A stretch of 7,730 nt of DNA from Candidatus Methanodesulfokora sp. (GCA_023269865.1 JAGDWR010000098.1:2095-9824), one strand, 5' to 3'; counted from the stretch's first letter, positions 1 to 5,677 are shown. Notes: a model not told the origin generated them from the letters alone. Numbers and translations: made by a program.

Positions 1-536
1 GATGGCACTACCTCTGCTCCATACATCTTCATCACATATTTCCTGTATGGCTTCTGATTGTATGAAACCCTGACCATGAACACCAATGCCCTTATTCCCA
101 TCATGGCAGCAGAATATGCCAAAGCTGATCCCCACTGTCCAGCTCCAGTCTCTGTTGTAAGCCTCTTCACTCCCTCCTTCATCGCATAGTAAGCTTGAGC
201 TATCGCAGTGTTTGTCTTATGGCTTCCCGTCGGGGATAGATCTTCCCTCTTGTAATATATCCTAGCAGGTGTTCTAAGGGCTTTTTCGAGCCTTTTCGCC
301 CTATATAAGGGGGTTGGTCTTCCTATCCTCTCATATGCCTCGATTAAGTCCTCTGGTATCTCTATGTACCTTTCCCTAGAGAACTCCTGCTTCACGCACT
401 CCCTCGGGAATATCCTGTAGAGATGTTCCTCCCTTACCTCCTCCCCATTTGGAAGCTTATAGGGAGGAAAGTAAGGCAAATCTGGGACTATATTATACCA
501 CTTTCTTGGAATGTATTCCCCTTTCACATATATCAT
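1..536 (-). CDS. trpB2: Tryptophan synthase beta chain, TrpB2 type (5' part; runs off the left edge)
   Basis: This cytoplasmic PLP enzyme joins indole to a serine-derived aminoacrylate to give L-tryptophan. About 178 N-terminal codons are present; the rest lies beyond base 1. The pyridoxal-phosphate lysine is K107 in GSHKTN, preceded by YYKREDLSPT. The catalytic glutamate is E129 in ETGAGQWG. The long N-terminal extension before the GRPTPLYRAKRLE segment (residues 72-84) and GAGQWG in place of the GAGQHG of TrpB1 mark the TrpB2 subfamily. Archaeal TrpB2 enzymes are known to prefer O-phospho-L-serine over serine and to work apart from the classical alpha-beta complex. The ATG at 536 overlaps the upstream SerK-like stop as ATGA and has its own GAGGTGAT site, so the two genes are probably co-transcribed and translationally coupled. 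No other trp genes are visible. Family is very sure; the phosphoserine preference is by analogy. Confidence 0.95.
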   Translation of the reverse strand, partial: MIYVKGEYIPRKWYNIVPDLPYFPPYKLPNGEEVREEHLYRIFPRECVKQEFSRERYIEIPEDLIEAYERIGRPTPLYRAKRLEKALRTPARIYYKREDLSPTGSHKTNTAIAQAYYAMKEGVKRLTTETGAGQWGSALAYSAAMMGIRALVFMVRVSYNQKPYRKYVMKMYGAEVVP

Positions 537-952
537 ATTATCACCTCATCAAGGGAGAGATCAATCCTCTCCTGCTCAAATGGGAGAAGGTGTCTTGAGG
601 TCTTGGGCGGCATCAATTTTCCACTGAGAGCTGCTTCCAGCACATCTCTTTTTGTGACAGGATCCTTCCAGCCAACTACTTCTATCTCAGCGCTTGCATA
701 CCTCACAAGAAATGCAGGTATTCTTGTCAATCCGACTATCTTTGCCGCTGTAAATCTGTGATGTCCATCCAATATCGTGCCAGTTTCCCTGTCGACAACT
801 ATAGGCCTCTTGAAAACACCGGATTCCTCGATGTTTCTCCTTATCTCCACTGCTCTGCATCTCTTTACATGCTCATGTGGAAGCAGATACGACAGAGGGA
901 CGAGGAACACTTCCATGCCATCTATTCTGGCAAAAGGCTTCAGGCTAGACAA
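533..952 (-). CDS. serK: Compact ParB-fold protein, SerK-like free serine kinase
   Basis: It probably phosphorylates free L-serine to O-phospho-L-serine. Visible motifs are PHEH (residues 25-28; its E27 aligns with the catalytic glutamate of Thermococcus SerK as I recall it), the ParB-fold DGHHR (62-66) and a C-terminal block PPKTSRHLLPFEQERIDL (115-132), also typical of SerK. Partition-type ParB proteins lack that tail. At 127-139 residues it is much shorter than the Thermococcus enzyme (about 240 as I recall) and seems to lack a middle segment. The start is uncertain. The frame opens with TTG at 952, the first ATG is at 916, and neither has a ribosome-binding site; the only good one serves an out-of-frame ATG at 989. 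Its stop overlaps the trpB2 start, which fits a phosphoserine supply role. ATP or ADP as phosphate donor cannot be told from sequence. Confidence 0.8.
   Translation of the reverse strand: MSSLKPFARIDGMEVFLVPLSYLLPHEHVKRCRAVEIRRNIEESGVFKRPIVVDRETGTILDGHHRFTAAKIVGLTRIPAFLVRYASAEIEVVGWKDPVTKRDVLEAALSGKLMPPKTSRHLLPFEQERIDLSLDEVII
540..547 (-). promoter_or_regulatory. Ribosome-binding site of trpB2
   Basis: GAGGTGAT, three bases before the ATG at 536, lies inside the last codons of the SerK-like gene. It matches the complement of the archaeal 16S rRNA 3' end and fixes the trpB2 start. The same GGTGA(T) core with a 3-4 base spacer precedes the other re-assigned starts in this window. Confidence 0.75.
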
Positions 953-962
953 AAACAGCTTT

Positions 963-989
963 CTAGAGGAGCCAAACTAGGTCACCCAT
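963..989 (-). CDS. Eight-codon leader ORF, or displaced true start of serK
   Basis: ATG at 989 begins MGDLVWLL and ends at TAG 965-963. It has the best ribosome-binding site of the region (GGAGGTG, 1001-995) and sits at the right distance from a TATA box at 1033-1026, so translation very likely starts here. The serK frame is shifted by +1 relative to it; the serK frame is open back to a TAG at 979-977 and would read FGSSRKLFLSSLKPF before residue 6 of the listed protein. It may be a regulatory leader peptide with one Trp, a +1 frameshift at CTC TAG A, or a one-base sequence error. The sequence alone does not decide. Confidence 0.35.
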   Translation of the reverse strand: MGDLVWLL

Positions 990-994
990 GCTAG

Positions 995-1001
995 CACCTC
1001 C
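995..1001 (-). promoter_or_regulatory. Strong ribosome-binding site upstream of serK
   Basis: GGAGGTG lies five bases before the ATG at 989. It is the longest match to the anti-Shine-Dalgarno in this part of the window, yet it does not serve any in-frame serK start. Confidence 0.65.
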
Positions 1002-1025
1002 TTGCCCCTGCAAAACAGCCTTCAT

Positions 1026-1039
1026 TATTTAAACTTTTC
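1026..1039 (-). promoter_or_regulatory. Promoter of the serK-trpB2 unit (BRE plus TATA)
   Basis: On the minus strand GAAAAG (1039-1034, BRE-like) is followed by TTTAAATA (1033-1026, TATA-like). About 26 bases downstream puts transcription start near 1003-1006, just before the ribosome-binding site at 1001, giving a leader of about 15 bases. The position argues against any serK start upstream of 989. Confidence 0.6.
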
Positions 1040-1056
1040 TCTAGAATAGTGAAAGA

Positions 1057-1120
1057 ACAAAGAGCTTGATTAAGTGAGGAACAAAAAGCAACATAGCTTC
1101 TCTTTGTGACTTGATAAATG
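1057..1120. repeat. Inverted and direct short repeats in the serK-permease gap
   Basis: ACAAAGAG (1057-1064) and CTCTTTGT (1100-1107) are exact 8-base inverted arms 35 bases apart. CTTGATTAAG (1065-1074) is nearly self-complementary, and CTTGATAAATG (1110-1120) repeats it imperfectly. The gap lies between the end of the metal-transport operon and the serK promoter, so the pairing could form an RNA 3' end for the operon or a regulatory site. On the minus strand a TTTTT tract (1087-1083) lies about 45 bases past the permease stop and could act as an archaeal terminator. No C/D-box or tRNA pattern was seen. Confidence 0.35.
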
Positions 1121-1129
1121 CCTTGAAGG

Positions 1130-1951
1130 CTATTTTCTTTTAGGAGAAAGCAGAAGCGCAAGTAAGTATATCAAGGACGCTATTATCCCTATGGTAGGAC
1201 CTGTTGGGACGTTGAAAAAAACAGAGAGCATTATCCCGGATAGGGATGAAATCAGGGCTATAGACACAGATAGAGTTATTATCTTCTCCATGTTGCTGGC
1301 CATCTCTAAAGCTGATGCCGCTGGAGCAACTAGGAAAACCACTGCTAGTATTGAGCCCACTACTTTCAGCTCAACAACCATGGCAACTGCCAGGAGGACC
1401 ACCATGGTGTAGTGGTAAAGCCTTGTCCTAAGGCCCATTGCCTCAGCTGCTTCCATATCGAACGATATAAACTTGAACTCCTTGTAGAACAGATAGATTA
1501 TAAGTAGAGATGCGAAGGAAAATACAGATTGAATTGCAACTTCATTCCAGGAGACTCCCAGCACGTCTCCTATTAGATACGAGTATGCTGCAACTGTGTA
1601 TTCCCTCGTCATCGAAAGGGAAAGGGCAGCTATAGCTGCTGAGAACCCGAATGTCACCCCCAGAACGATGTCCATTCTTCCTCTTGATTTCTCCCCGCTA
1701 TATGCAGCGGCAACAGCAAAGAGTATGCTGAGGACAAGGGCACTTGTAGTTGGATCTTTGTTGAGGAGAAAGCCGAGAAGAGCACCTGCCAAACTTGCAT
1801 GAGCCACAGCTGCTCCCATTGTTGACAAGCCTCTAACCACAGCAAAAGAGCCTATCACAGCTGAGAGTATGGAGGACATTACAACTGCTATGAGAGCTCT
1901 GATCATGAATCCGGATAGAAAGACATCAAGATCTCCTGCCGGCATGCACAT
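1130..1951 (-). CDS. Metal ABC transporter permease (ABC-3/ZnuB-MntB family)
   Basis: This integral membrane subunit passes a divalent metal (Zn, Mn or Fe) into the cell. At 273 residues it has the usual family length and eight or nine hydrophobic segments. Family marks are the polar stretch GLSTMGAAVAHASLAGALLG after the first segment, and SFDMEAAEAMGLRTRLYHY in the cytoplasmic loop that contacts the ATPase. It ends in a charged tail, SPKRK. The ATG at 1951 is chosen because AGGA lies four bases before it; GTG 1954 and ATG 1945 are alternatives. It overlaps the ATPase gene by 26 bases and is last in a four-gene minus-strand operon. Family is certain; metal specificity cannot be read from this subunit. 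Confidence 0.93.
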   Translation of the reverse strand: MCMPAGDLDVFLSGFMIRALIAVVMSSILSAVIGSFAVVRGLSTMGAAVAHASLAGALLGFLLNKDPTTSALVLSILFAVAAAYSGEKSRGRMDIVLGVTFGFSAAIAALSLSMTREYTVAAYSYLIGDVLGVSWNEVAIQSVFSFASLLIIYLFYKEFKFISFDMEAAEAMGLRTRLYHYTMVVLLAVAMVVELKVVGSILAVVFLVAPAASALEMASNMEKIITLSVSIALISSLSGIMLSVFFNVPTGPTIGIIASLIYLLALLLSPKRK

Positions 1952-2714
1952 CACTTCCTATGACGTAACAAATTGGACCCATCCTCACAACCTCAACCTT
2001 GCCGCCGAACGTCTCAGCCAGTTTATCCCTCTCTATTACAACAGTTGGCCTGCCAAATGCTATCACCTTCCTGTTCAGCAGGAGGACATAGTCCGTTATG
2101 TCGATCACTGGGTTAACATCATGGGTGACCATGATAACCCCTATGCCGGATTTTACAGCCTCCTTCAGGAGATCTATTATCTTCTCCTGGGATGTATTGT
2201 CTATGCCAGTAAGAGGTTCGTCTAGAAGAAGTAGCTTGGGCTCTGAGGCAATAGCTCTGGCTATCAGCACCCTCTGCTGTTGTCCGCCGGATAGATGACT
2301 GAAGGGCTCATTCCACTTGTCAAGTAAGTCCACGGATTCAAGCGCCTTCCTTGAGATCTCCACATCCTCCTCGCTGAATGGTTTCCCTGCTCCCCTCTTT
2401 GCAGTTCTTCCCATCATCACCACATCTCTCACAGTTACAGGAAAGGAGGGATCTATTCTCTCCATCTGGGGCACATAGCCAACAGATCTCCTTATCTCCT
2501 TCAAATTTCTCCTTAAATCCATACCCAGTATTTTTATCTCTCCTTCAGCTTCCACAAGGCCCAATGAGGCCTTCAGAAGTGTTGTTTTTCCTGATCCATT
2601 TGGCCCAACTACAACGATAAAAGAGGGTCCATCCGCCTCGAAGGATACCCTATCCAATGCCACTGTGTTTTTGTACCTCACTGTCACCTCCGAGAACCTA
2701 ACCATCTCGCCCAT
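1926..2714 (-). CDS. Metal ABC transporter ATPase (ZnuC/MntA-like)
   Basis: This cytoplasmic ATPase subunit drives metal uptake. Counting from the ATG at 2714 (262 residues), Walker A is GPNGSGKTT (37-45). Then come a Q-loop in VGYVPQ, the ABC signature LSGGQQQR, Walker B in LLLLDEP with the catalytic Glu, a D-loop Asp in TGID and the H-loop VTHD. PVTVRDVVMMGR after the Q-loop is typical of the metal/cobalamin branch. The open frame extends to ATG 2759, but GGTGAT (2723-2718) three bases before ATG 2714 and the domain start MVRFSEVTV support the shorter form. It overlaps the end of the binding-protein gene by 31 bases and the permease start by 26, so the three are probably translated together. 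Confidence 0.95.
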   Translation of the reverse strand: MGEMVRFSEVTVRYKNTVALDRVSFEADGPSFIVVVGPNGSGKTTLLKASLGLVEAEGEIKILGMDLRRNLKEIRRSVGYVPQMERIDPSFPVTVRDVVMMGRTAKRGAGKPFSEEDVEISRKALESVDLLDKWNEPFSHLSGGQQQRVLIARAIASEPKLLLLDEPLTGIDNTSQEKIIDLLKEAVKSGIGVIMVTHDVNPVIDITDYVLLLNRKVIAFGRPTVVIERDKLAETFGGKVEVVRMGPICYVIGSDVHAGRRS

Positions 2715-3631
2715 GAGATCACCAGCACCACGATAAGAAACATCACAACAATGGGACATATGTAGTCCTGCTTTCCAACGGGCCTTGAGGACTCGACTGC
2801 TGCTTTTATTCCAGCTACTGTGTACTTGATGAACTCCTCATATGTATCGTTTCCGGAGAACATTATTCCATAGACATAAGCTATTGGGATCCCTGTGTCT
2901 CCAGATGCCGTCTCAGCAAGTCTTCCCTCATCGCTATCCCTCTGCGTGGCCAGCACAAGTATTATCCTGGCATTCCTCTTTGTCCCATTCTCCTCAAAGT
3001 TTTTCAAATCCTCAGGGCTTGGAAGCTTTCCCTCGCCCTTTATCAATGTGCCAGCTACATTCAGCCCCATTGCATCAACAATGGGAGCAAAATGAGCACC
3101 TGCAAGAAGAACATAACTACCTCTAATGCCAGAAGTATAGCTATTTATCCATGAAATTAGCTCTCCTATGCTCCTGTTGAACTTCTCCAGGTTTACCCTG
3201 TAGTATTCTCTTCCTGATGGATCTATCTCCTCGAGCTCTTTTTCTATAGCTTCAGCTATCTTAACAGCATTCTCTGGATAAAGCCATAGATAGTGCGGAT
3301 TACCATCCTTAACTATTGCTCCTGCCTTGATCCAATCATCCCAAGATAGAGCTCTTTTTGCACTTAATTTTTTTATAAATGGCTCTGTGCCAACTGATAT
3401 GAACAAATCGGAGCTCTCAACTAGCGAGACGTCCTTTGGGGAGAGGGAGTACTGATGAGGATCGCTACTTGTAGGGATTATGTAGTATACTTCAGCTCTC
3501 TCTCCTGCTATCTCCCTTGCTATAGATGCCAAAGGTGGTATTGTTGCCACTATCTTCATTTTGCTATCGGCTCTCAGGTTCAATGGAGCTAATATCAACA
3601 TCAGAAGAACGATAAAAACGAGCTTTCTCAT
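2684..3631 (-). CDS. Metal-binding lipoprotein-like subunit (ZnuA/TroA cluster A-I) with C-terminal membrane anchor
   Basis: This extracytoplasmic protein captures the metal and hands it to the permease. The start at 3631 is set by GGTGA four bases upstream, ATGA overlap with the regulator stop, and a signal peptide beginning there (MRKLVFIVLLMLILAP, residues 1-16). The cluster A-I histidines are in SDPHQYSLSP (H59), NPHYLWLYP (H113) and AGAHFAP (H180). The fourth ligand, usually an Asp in a C-terminal strand, is not obvious: that region reads YVYGIMFSGND (252-262), with D262 the nearest acid. There is no His-rich loop of the ZnuA type. Residues about 290-308 (ICPIVVMFLIVVLVISW) form a transmembrane anchor followed by RWLGSRR, a usual archaeal way to keep a binding protein at the cell surface. 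Zn versus Mn or Fe is undecided. Confidence 0.92.
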   Translation of the reverse strand: MRKLVFIVLLMLILAPLNLRADSKMKIVATIPPLASIAREIAGERAEVYYIIPTSSDPHQYSLSPKDVSLVESSDLFISVGTEPFIKKLSAKRALSWDDWIKAGAIVKDGNPHYLWLYPENAVKIAEAIEKELEEIDPSGREYYRVNLEKFNRSIGELISWINSYTSGIRGSYVLLAGAHFAPIVDAMGLNVAGTLIKGEGKLPSPEDLKNFEENGTKRNARIILVLATQRDSDEGRLAETASGDTGIPIAYVYGIMFSGNDTYEEFIKYTVAGIKAAVESSRPVGKQDYICPIVVMFLIVVLVISWARWLGSRR

Positions 3632-4023
3632 GATCTCACCTTCGGTATAACTTTCCCATGAGGACACACCTCAGGCCTTCCAATTGCATCGCATATCCTC
3701 TCAACTACCTTCCTGCTCATGAAGAAATCAAACCTGGAGGCCTCACAACAAGCCTCATCTGCCCCCATTCCCAGCTGAAATAGGAACGTCTCTACTATCC
3801 TGTGCTTTCTTGTGGCCTCCGATGCGAGTTTCTTCCCTCTCTCGGTCAGCTTATATTCCCCTCTGTATCTATAGCTTATCAGCCCTTTCCTCTCCATCGA
3901 CCTTAGGAGTTTTATCGCCGCTGGTTTGCTTATTTCCAGTCTTTCTGATACTCTGCTTACAATAATTCTCTCAGGCCATTCCTCAAATGCTATTCTCAGC
4001 AGTTCACACTCTCTCTTTCCCAT
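3628..4023 (-). CDS. DtxR/MntR-family metal-dependent transcription regulator with unusual metal ligands
   Basis: It probably represses its own metal-uptake operon when metal is plentiful. Residues 5-70 form a winged helix (recognition region SKPAAIKLLRSMERKGLISY, wing RGEYKLTERG). Residues 71-127 are the DtxR dimerisation and metal domain, with RKHRIVETFL and the family ending CPHGKVIP. There is no SH3-like third domain, so the length (131) suits the short MntR/archaeal type. H74 and E78 match the ancillary-site His and Glu of DtxR. In the main helix (MGADEACCEASRFDFFMS) the expected ligands are changed: C92-C93 stand at the His98-Glu99 positions, S96 at Cys102, D99 at Glu105 and F100 at His106. 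The gene leads the operon, and its stop overlaps the binding-protein start as ATGA. Family sure; sensed metal uncertain. Confidence 0.88.
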   Translation of the reverse strand: MGKRECELLRIAFEEWPERIIVSRVSERLEISKPAAIKLLRSMERKGLISYRYRGEYKLTERGKKLASEATRKHRIVETFLFQLGMGADEACCEASRFDFFMSRKVVERICDAIGRPEVCPHGKVIPKVRS

Positions 4024-4029
4024 CGCGAA

Positions 4030-4044
4030 TTAACCTATGGATAA
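4030..4044. promoter_or_regulatory. Candidate operator: imperfect palindrome TTAACCTATGGATAA
   Basis: The outer and inner pairs TTA/TAA and CC/GG match around a central A, with two mismatched pairs. It lies between the TATA box and the predicted start of the operon, where a bound protein would block transcription. The product of the first gene is a DtxR-family repressor, so autoregulation at this site is the natural guess, though it is not a clear match to the bacterial DtxR or MntR consensus. Confidence 0.35.
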
Positions 4045-4048
4045 CTCA

Positions 4049-4056
4049 TATATAAA
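4049..4056 (-). promoter_or_regulatory. TATA box of the metal-uptake operon
   Basis: TTTATATA on the minus strand, preceded by a BRE-like GAAAAA, is the cleanest archaeal TATA box in the window. Its distance to the ATG at 4023 (about 26-33 bases) predicts a leaderless or nearly leaderless transcript. No ribosome-binding site is seen before that ATG. Confidence 0.75.
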
Positions 4057-4127
4057 TTTTTCTAAAAAGTAGCAGCTCGGCAAGTGCCCTTTGGTTAGAG
4101 TAATCCATTTATTTATACTTTCAGAAG

Positions 4128-4171
4128 TTTATATTAGAAATTTGTTCTCCTCGAGCTAAGAAGTTAAATTT
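4128..4171 (+). promoter_or_regulatory. Candidate promoter of the nuclease gene
   Basis: Two A/T-rich boxes lie upstream of the ATG at 4192. TTTATATT (4128-4135) would give a leader of about 34 bases, and TTAAATTT (4164-4171) would give a leaderless transcript. The second fits better with the lack of a ribosome-binding site next to the ATG. The remainder of the 4060-4190 gap shows no gene or RNA pattern. Confidence 0.4.
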
Positions 4172-4191
4172 CGGGAGTACATTAAAGCTGG

Positions 4192-5133
4192 ATGAGAATA
4201 AGGCTTGGAAATGGGATAGAAATAGAGGGGAAAAGAAGAATACTGATGGACCCAGCCTCAACAGAGGAGGATTCGATAACGTTAATATCCCATGCTCACA
4301 GCGATCACGTGCCAAGAGATGTAAGAAATCCCAGGGGTTTTGTCTTCTCCAGCAGGGCAACAATGGAAATTCTTTCCTCTTTCTATGGTGCTGACAAGGT
4401 AAATGCGATGGAGTTCAACTCTCAATATGATTTTAATGGGATAAAGGTGACACCTCTAGTTGCAGGACACATACTAGGCTCTACGATGTATCTAATAGAG
4501 CACGACGGCCCCAGGATACTCTACACTGGGGATATAAATGTGGAAGGTGGGCTCACTGTCGAGGGACCTGCTGATCTTCAGGAAGCAGATATTCTGATAA
4601 TAGAGGCTACATATGGATCCCCTGATTATATATTTCCTGATCAGGACAGAGTTAGAATGGATCTAGTCAAATGGGCAGCAGATTCTGTTAAAGATGGCTT
4701 TATTCCGATGATAAGCGCATATACTATAGGGAAATCTCAGGAGATAATATACCTGTTGAACAAGCTGACAAACTTGCCTGTTGTTGTCTCCAGAGGGGTT
4801 GCAAGGGCTAGCAGGGCATATCTCAACTACTTCGACTTGAGGTATGAGCTCGATCACGATGAACCATATGTGTACGTGAGCAGCAGATGGAAGGATGCTG
4901 AGAGATCAGTTAAAGCAGTTGCAACAGGATGGGCCATAAAAAGGGATTTTGGTGACGCAAAGGGCTTCTGTTTGAGCTCCCATTCCGATTTCAACGGTCT
5001 TCTCAGAGCTGTGATGAAGGTGGATCCCGAGATGGTGATCACTGTTTATGGACAGAGCAAGAGGTTTGCAGAAGAGCTAAGAAAGATGGGGATAAAAGCA
5101 GAGGCGTTGAGCAGCAGCTTCATCAAGCTGTGA
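4192..5133 (+). CDS. Metallo-beta-lactamase/beta-CASP-type nuclease (mRNA 3'-end processing factor or ligase-associated exonuclease type)
   Basis: This is a predicted zinc-dependent nuclease of RNA or DNA. The 313-residue protein has the two-zinc core: HAHSDH (34-39, motif 2), H93 in GHILGS (motif 3) and D114 in YTGDIN (motif 4). It also has the beta-CASP-like marks: E138 in IIEATYG (motif A-like), TGWAI (245-249) and H264 in LSSHSDF, the last metal histidine. IPMISAYTIGKSQEIIYLL (171-189) is the start of the inserted domain. The cap is short compared with true CPSF73-like archaeal proteins, which are above 400 residues and often carry KH domains; the size is nearer to the ligase-associated exonuclease group. 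No ligase or Lhr helicase gene is beside it here, so substrate is open. An in-frame stop at 4183-4185 leaves ATG 4192 as the only start. Its end overlaps the convergent Lrp gene by 11 bases. Confidence 0.88.
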   Translation: MRIRLGNGIEIEGKRRILMDPASTEEDSITLISHAHSDHVPRDVRNPRGFVFSSRATMEILSSFYGADKVNAMEFNSQYDFNGIKVTPLVAGHILGSTMYLIEHDGPRILYTGDINVEGGLTVEGPADLQEADILIIEATYGSPDYIFPDQDRVRMDLVKWAADSVKDGFIPMISAYTIGKSQEIIYLLNKLTNLPVVVSRGVARASRAYLNYFDLRYELDHDEPYVYVSSRWKDAERSVKAVATGWAIKRDFGDAKGFCLSSHSDFNGLLRAVMKVDPEMVITVYGQSKRFAEELRKMGIKAEALSSSFIKL

Positions 5134-5623
5134 TCTTCTTTGTCTTCAGATCAGCTGGAACTATTGATATCCTCTCTATCACCGTATCAAGCACAAGAGA
5201 TGTGTTCGACTCCTTTATTCCGGGAATCTCAAGAATCCTCTGCAGTATAGAGTTGAGCTCAACCTGATCTCCTGCTATCACTTTTACCACAACATCGTAA
5301 GGACCTGTTATCTCGTGTATCTCCAGCACATTGTCCTCTATTGCATTCAGTATTCTCTTTGCCACCTCCTTGTGCCTTCCAGGCTCTGTCTTCAGGAGTA
5401 TTATGTACTTGTATCCCTTTCCCAGCTTTGCATGATCAACTATAGCTGTGTACTTCTTTATTATACCCAAGCTCTCAAGCTTCTTCACCTTCTTCATCAC
5501 GCCAGCAGGGCTCATCCCAAGCTCTTTTGCCATGTGCGTATATGTCATTCTCCCATCATCCACAAGCTTCTCTAGTATCTGAATTTCCTTCTCACTAAAT
5601 CTTTTCCTCCTGGGCAATATCAT
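5123..5623 (-). CDS. Lrp/AsnC-family transcription regulator
   Basis: This is a DNA-binding regulator, usually of amino-acid or energy metabolism, acting as a dimer or octamer. Residues about 8-55 form the AsnC-type helix-turn-helix (FSEKEIQILEKLVDDGRM, then YTHMAKELGMSPAGVMKKVK and LESLGIIKKY). Residues about 65-155 are the RAM ligand-binding domain, with YIILLKTEPG and EIHEITGPYDVVVKVIAGD, a typical ligand-pocket turn. At about 166 residues it has normal length. The start is uncertain: ATG 5623, GTG 5626 directly upstream, or TTG 5617, for which AGGTGAT (5629-5623) is better spaced. It is divergent from the DUF2070 gene across an 84-base promoter and convergent with the nuclease gene. Autoregulation is common in this family. 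Confidence 0.92.
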   Translation of the reverse strand: MILPRRKRFSEKEIQILEKLVDDGRMTYTHMAKELGMSPAGVMKKVKKLESLGIIKKYTAIVDHAKLGKGYKYIILLKTEPGRHKEVAKRILNAIEDNVLEIHEITGPYDVVVKVIAGDQVELNSILQRILEIPGIKESNTSLVLDTVIERISIVPADLKTKKITA

Positions 5624-5656
5624 CACCTTTCATAACAACTCTTAATGGACATTATG

Positions 5657-5664
5657 TGTATATC
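5657..5664 (-). promoter_or_regulatory. Candidate TATA box of the Lrp/AsnC gene
   Basis: GATATACA on the minus strand (AAGATATACACATAAT context) lies about 26 bases before a predicted start near 5634, giving a leader of about ten bases that carries AAAGGTGAT. It is not a perfect box. Confidence 0.4.
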
Positions 5665-5677
5665 TTGAGGTGATGTC

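Noticed and set aside
533..952. ParB partition protein or a plasmid/virus marker
   Set aside because: Only the DGHHR core is shared with ParB. The PHEH start and the PKTSRHLLPF tail are SerK-like, and the partner is trpB2, with no parA or parS-like repeats.
963..989. Classical trp attenuator at the leader ORF
   Set aside because: There is only one Trp codon, and no competing hairpins or T-run follow before serK, so bacterial-style attenuation is not supported.
423..994. Plus-strand open frames across trpB2 and serK
   Set aside because: They are shadows of the minus-strand genes; their translations show no family features.
1869..2225. 118-residue plus-strand open frame
   Set aside because: It lies antisense to the permease and ATPase genes, has no recognisable domain or ribosome-binding site, and the minus-strand frames carry complete ABC motifs.
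4060..4190. Small RNA gene in the divergent gap
   Set aside because: No tRNA cloverleaf, C/D-box pattern or stable hairpin was found; the A/T-rich boxes are better explained as promoters.
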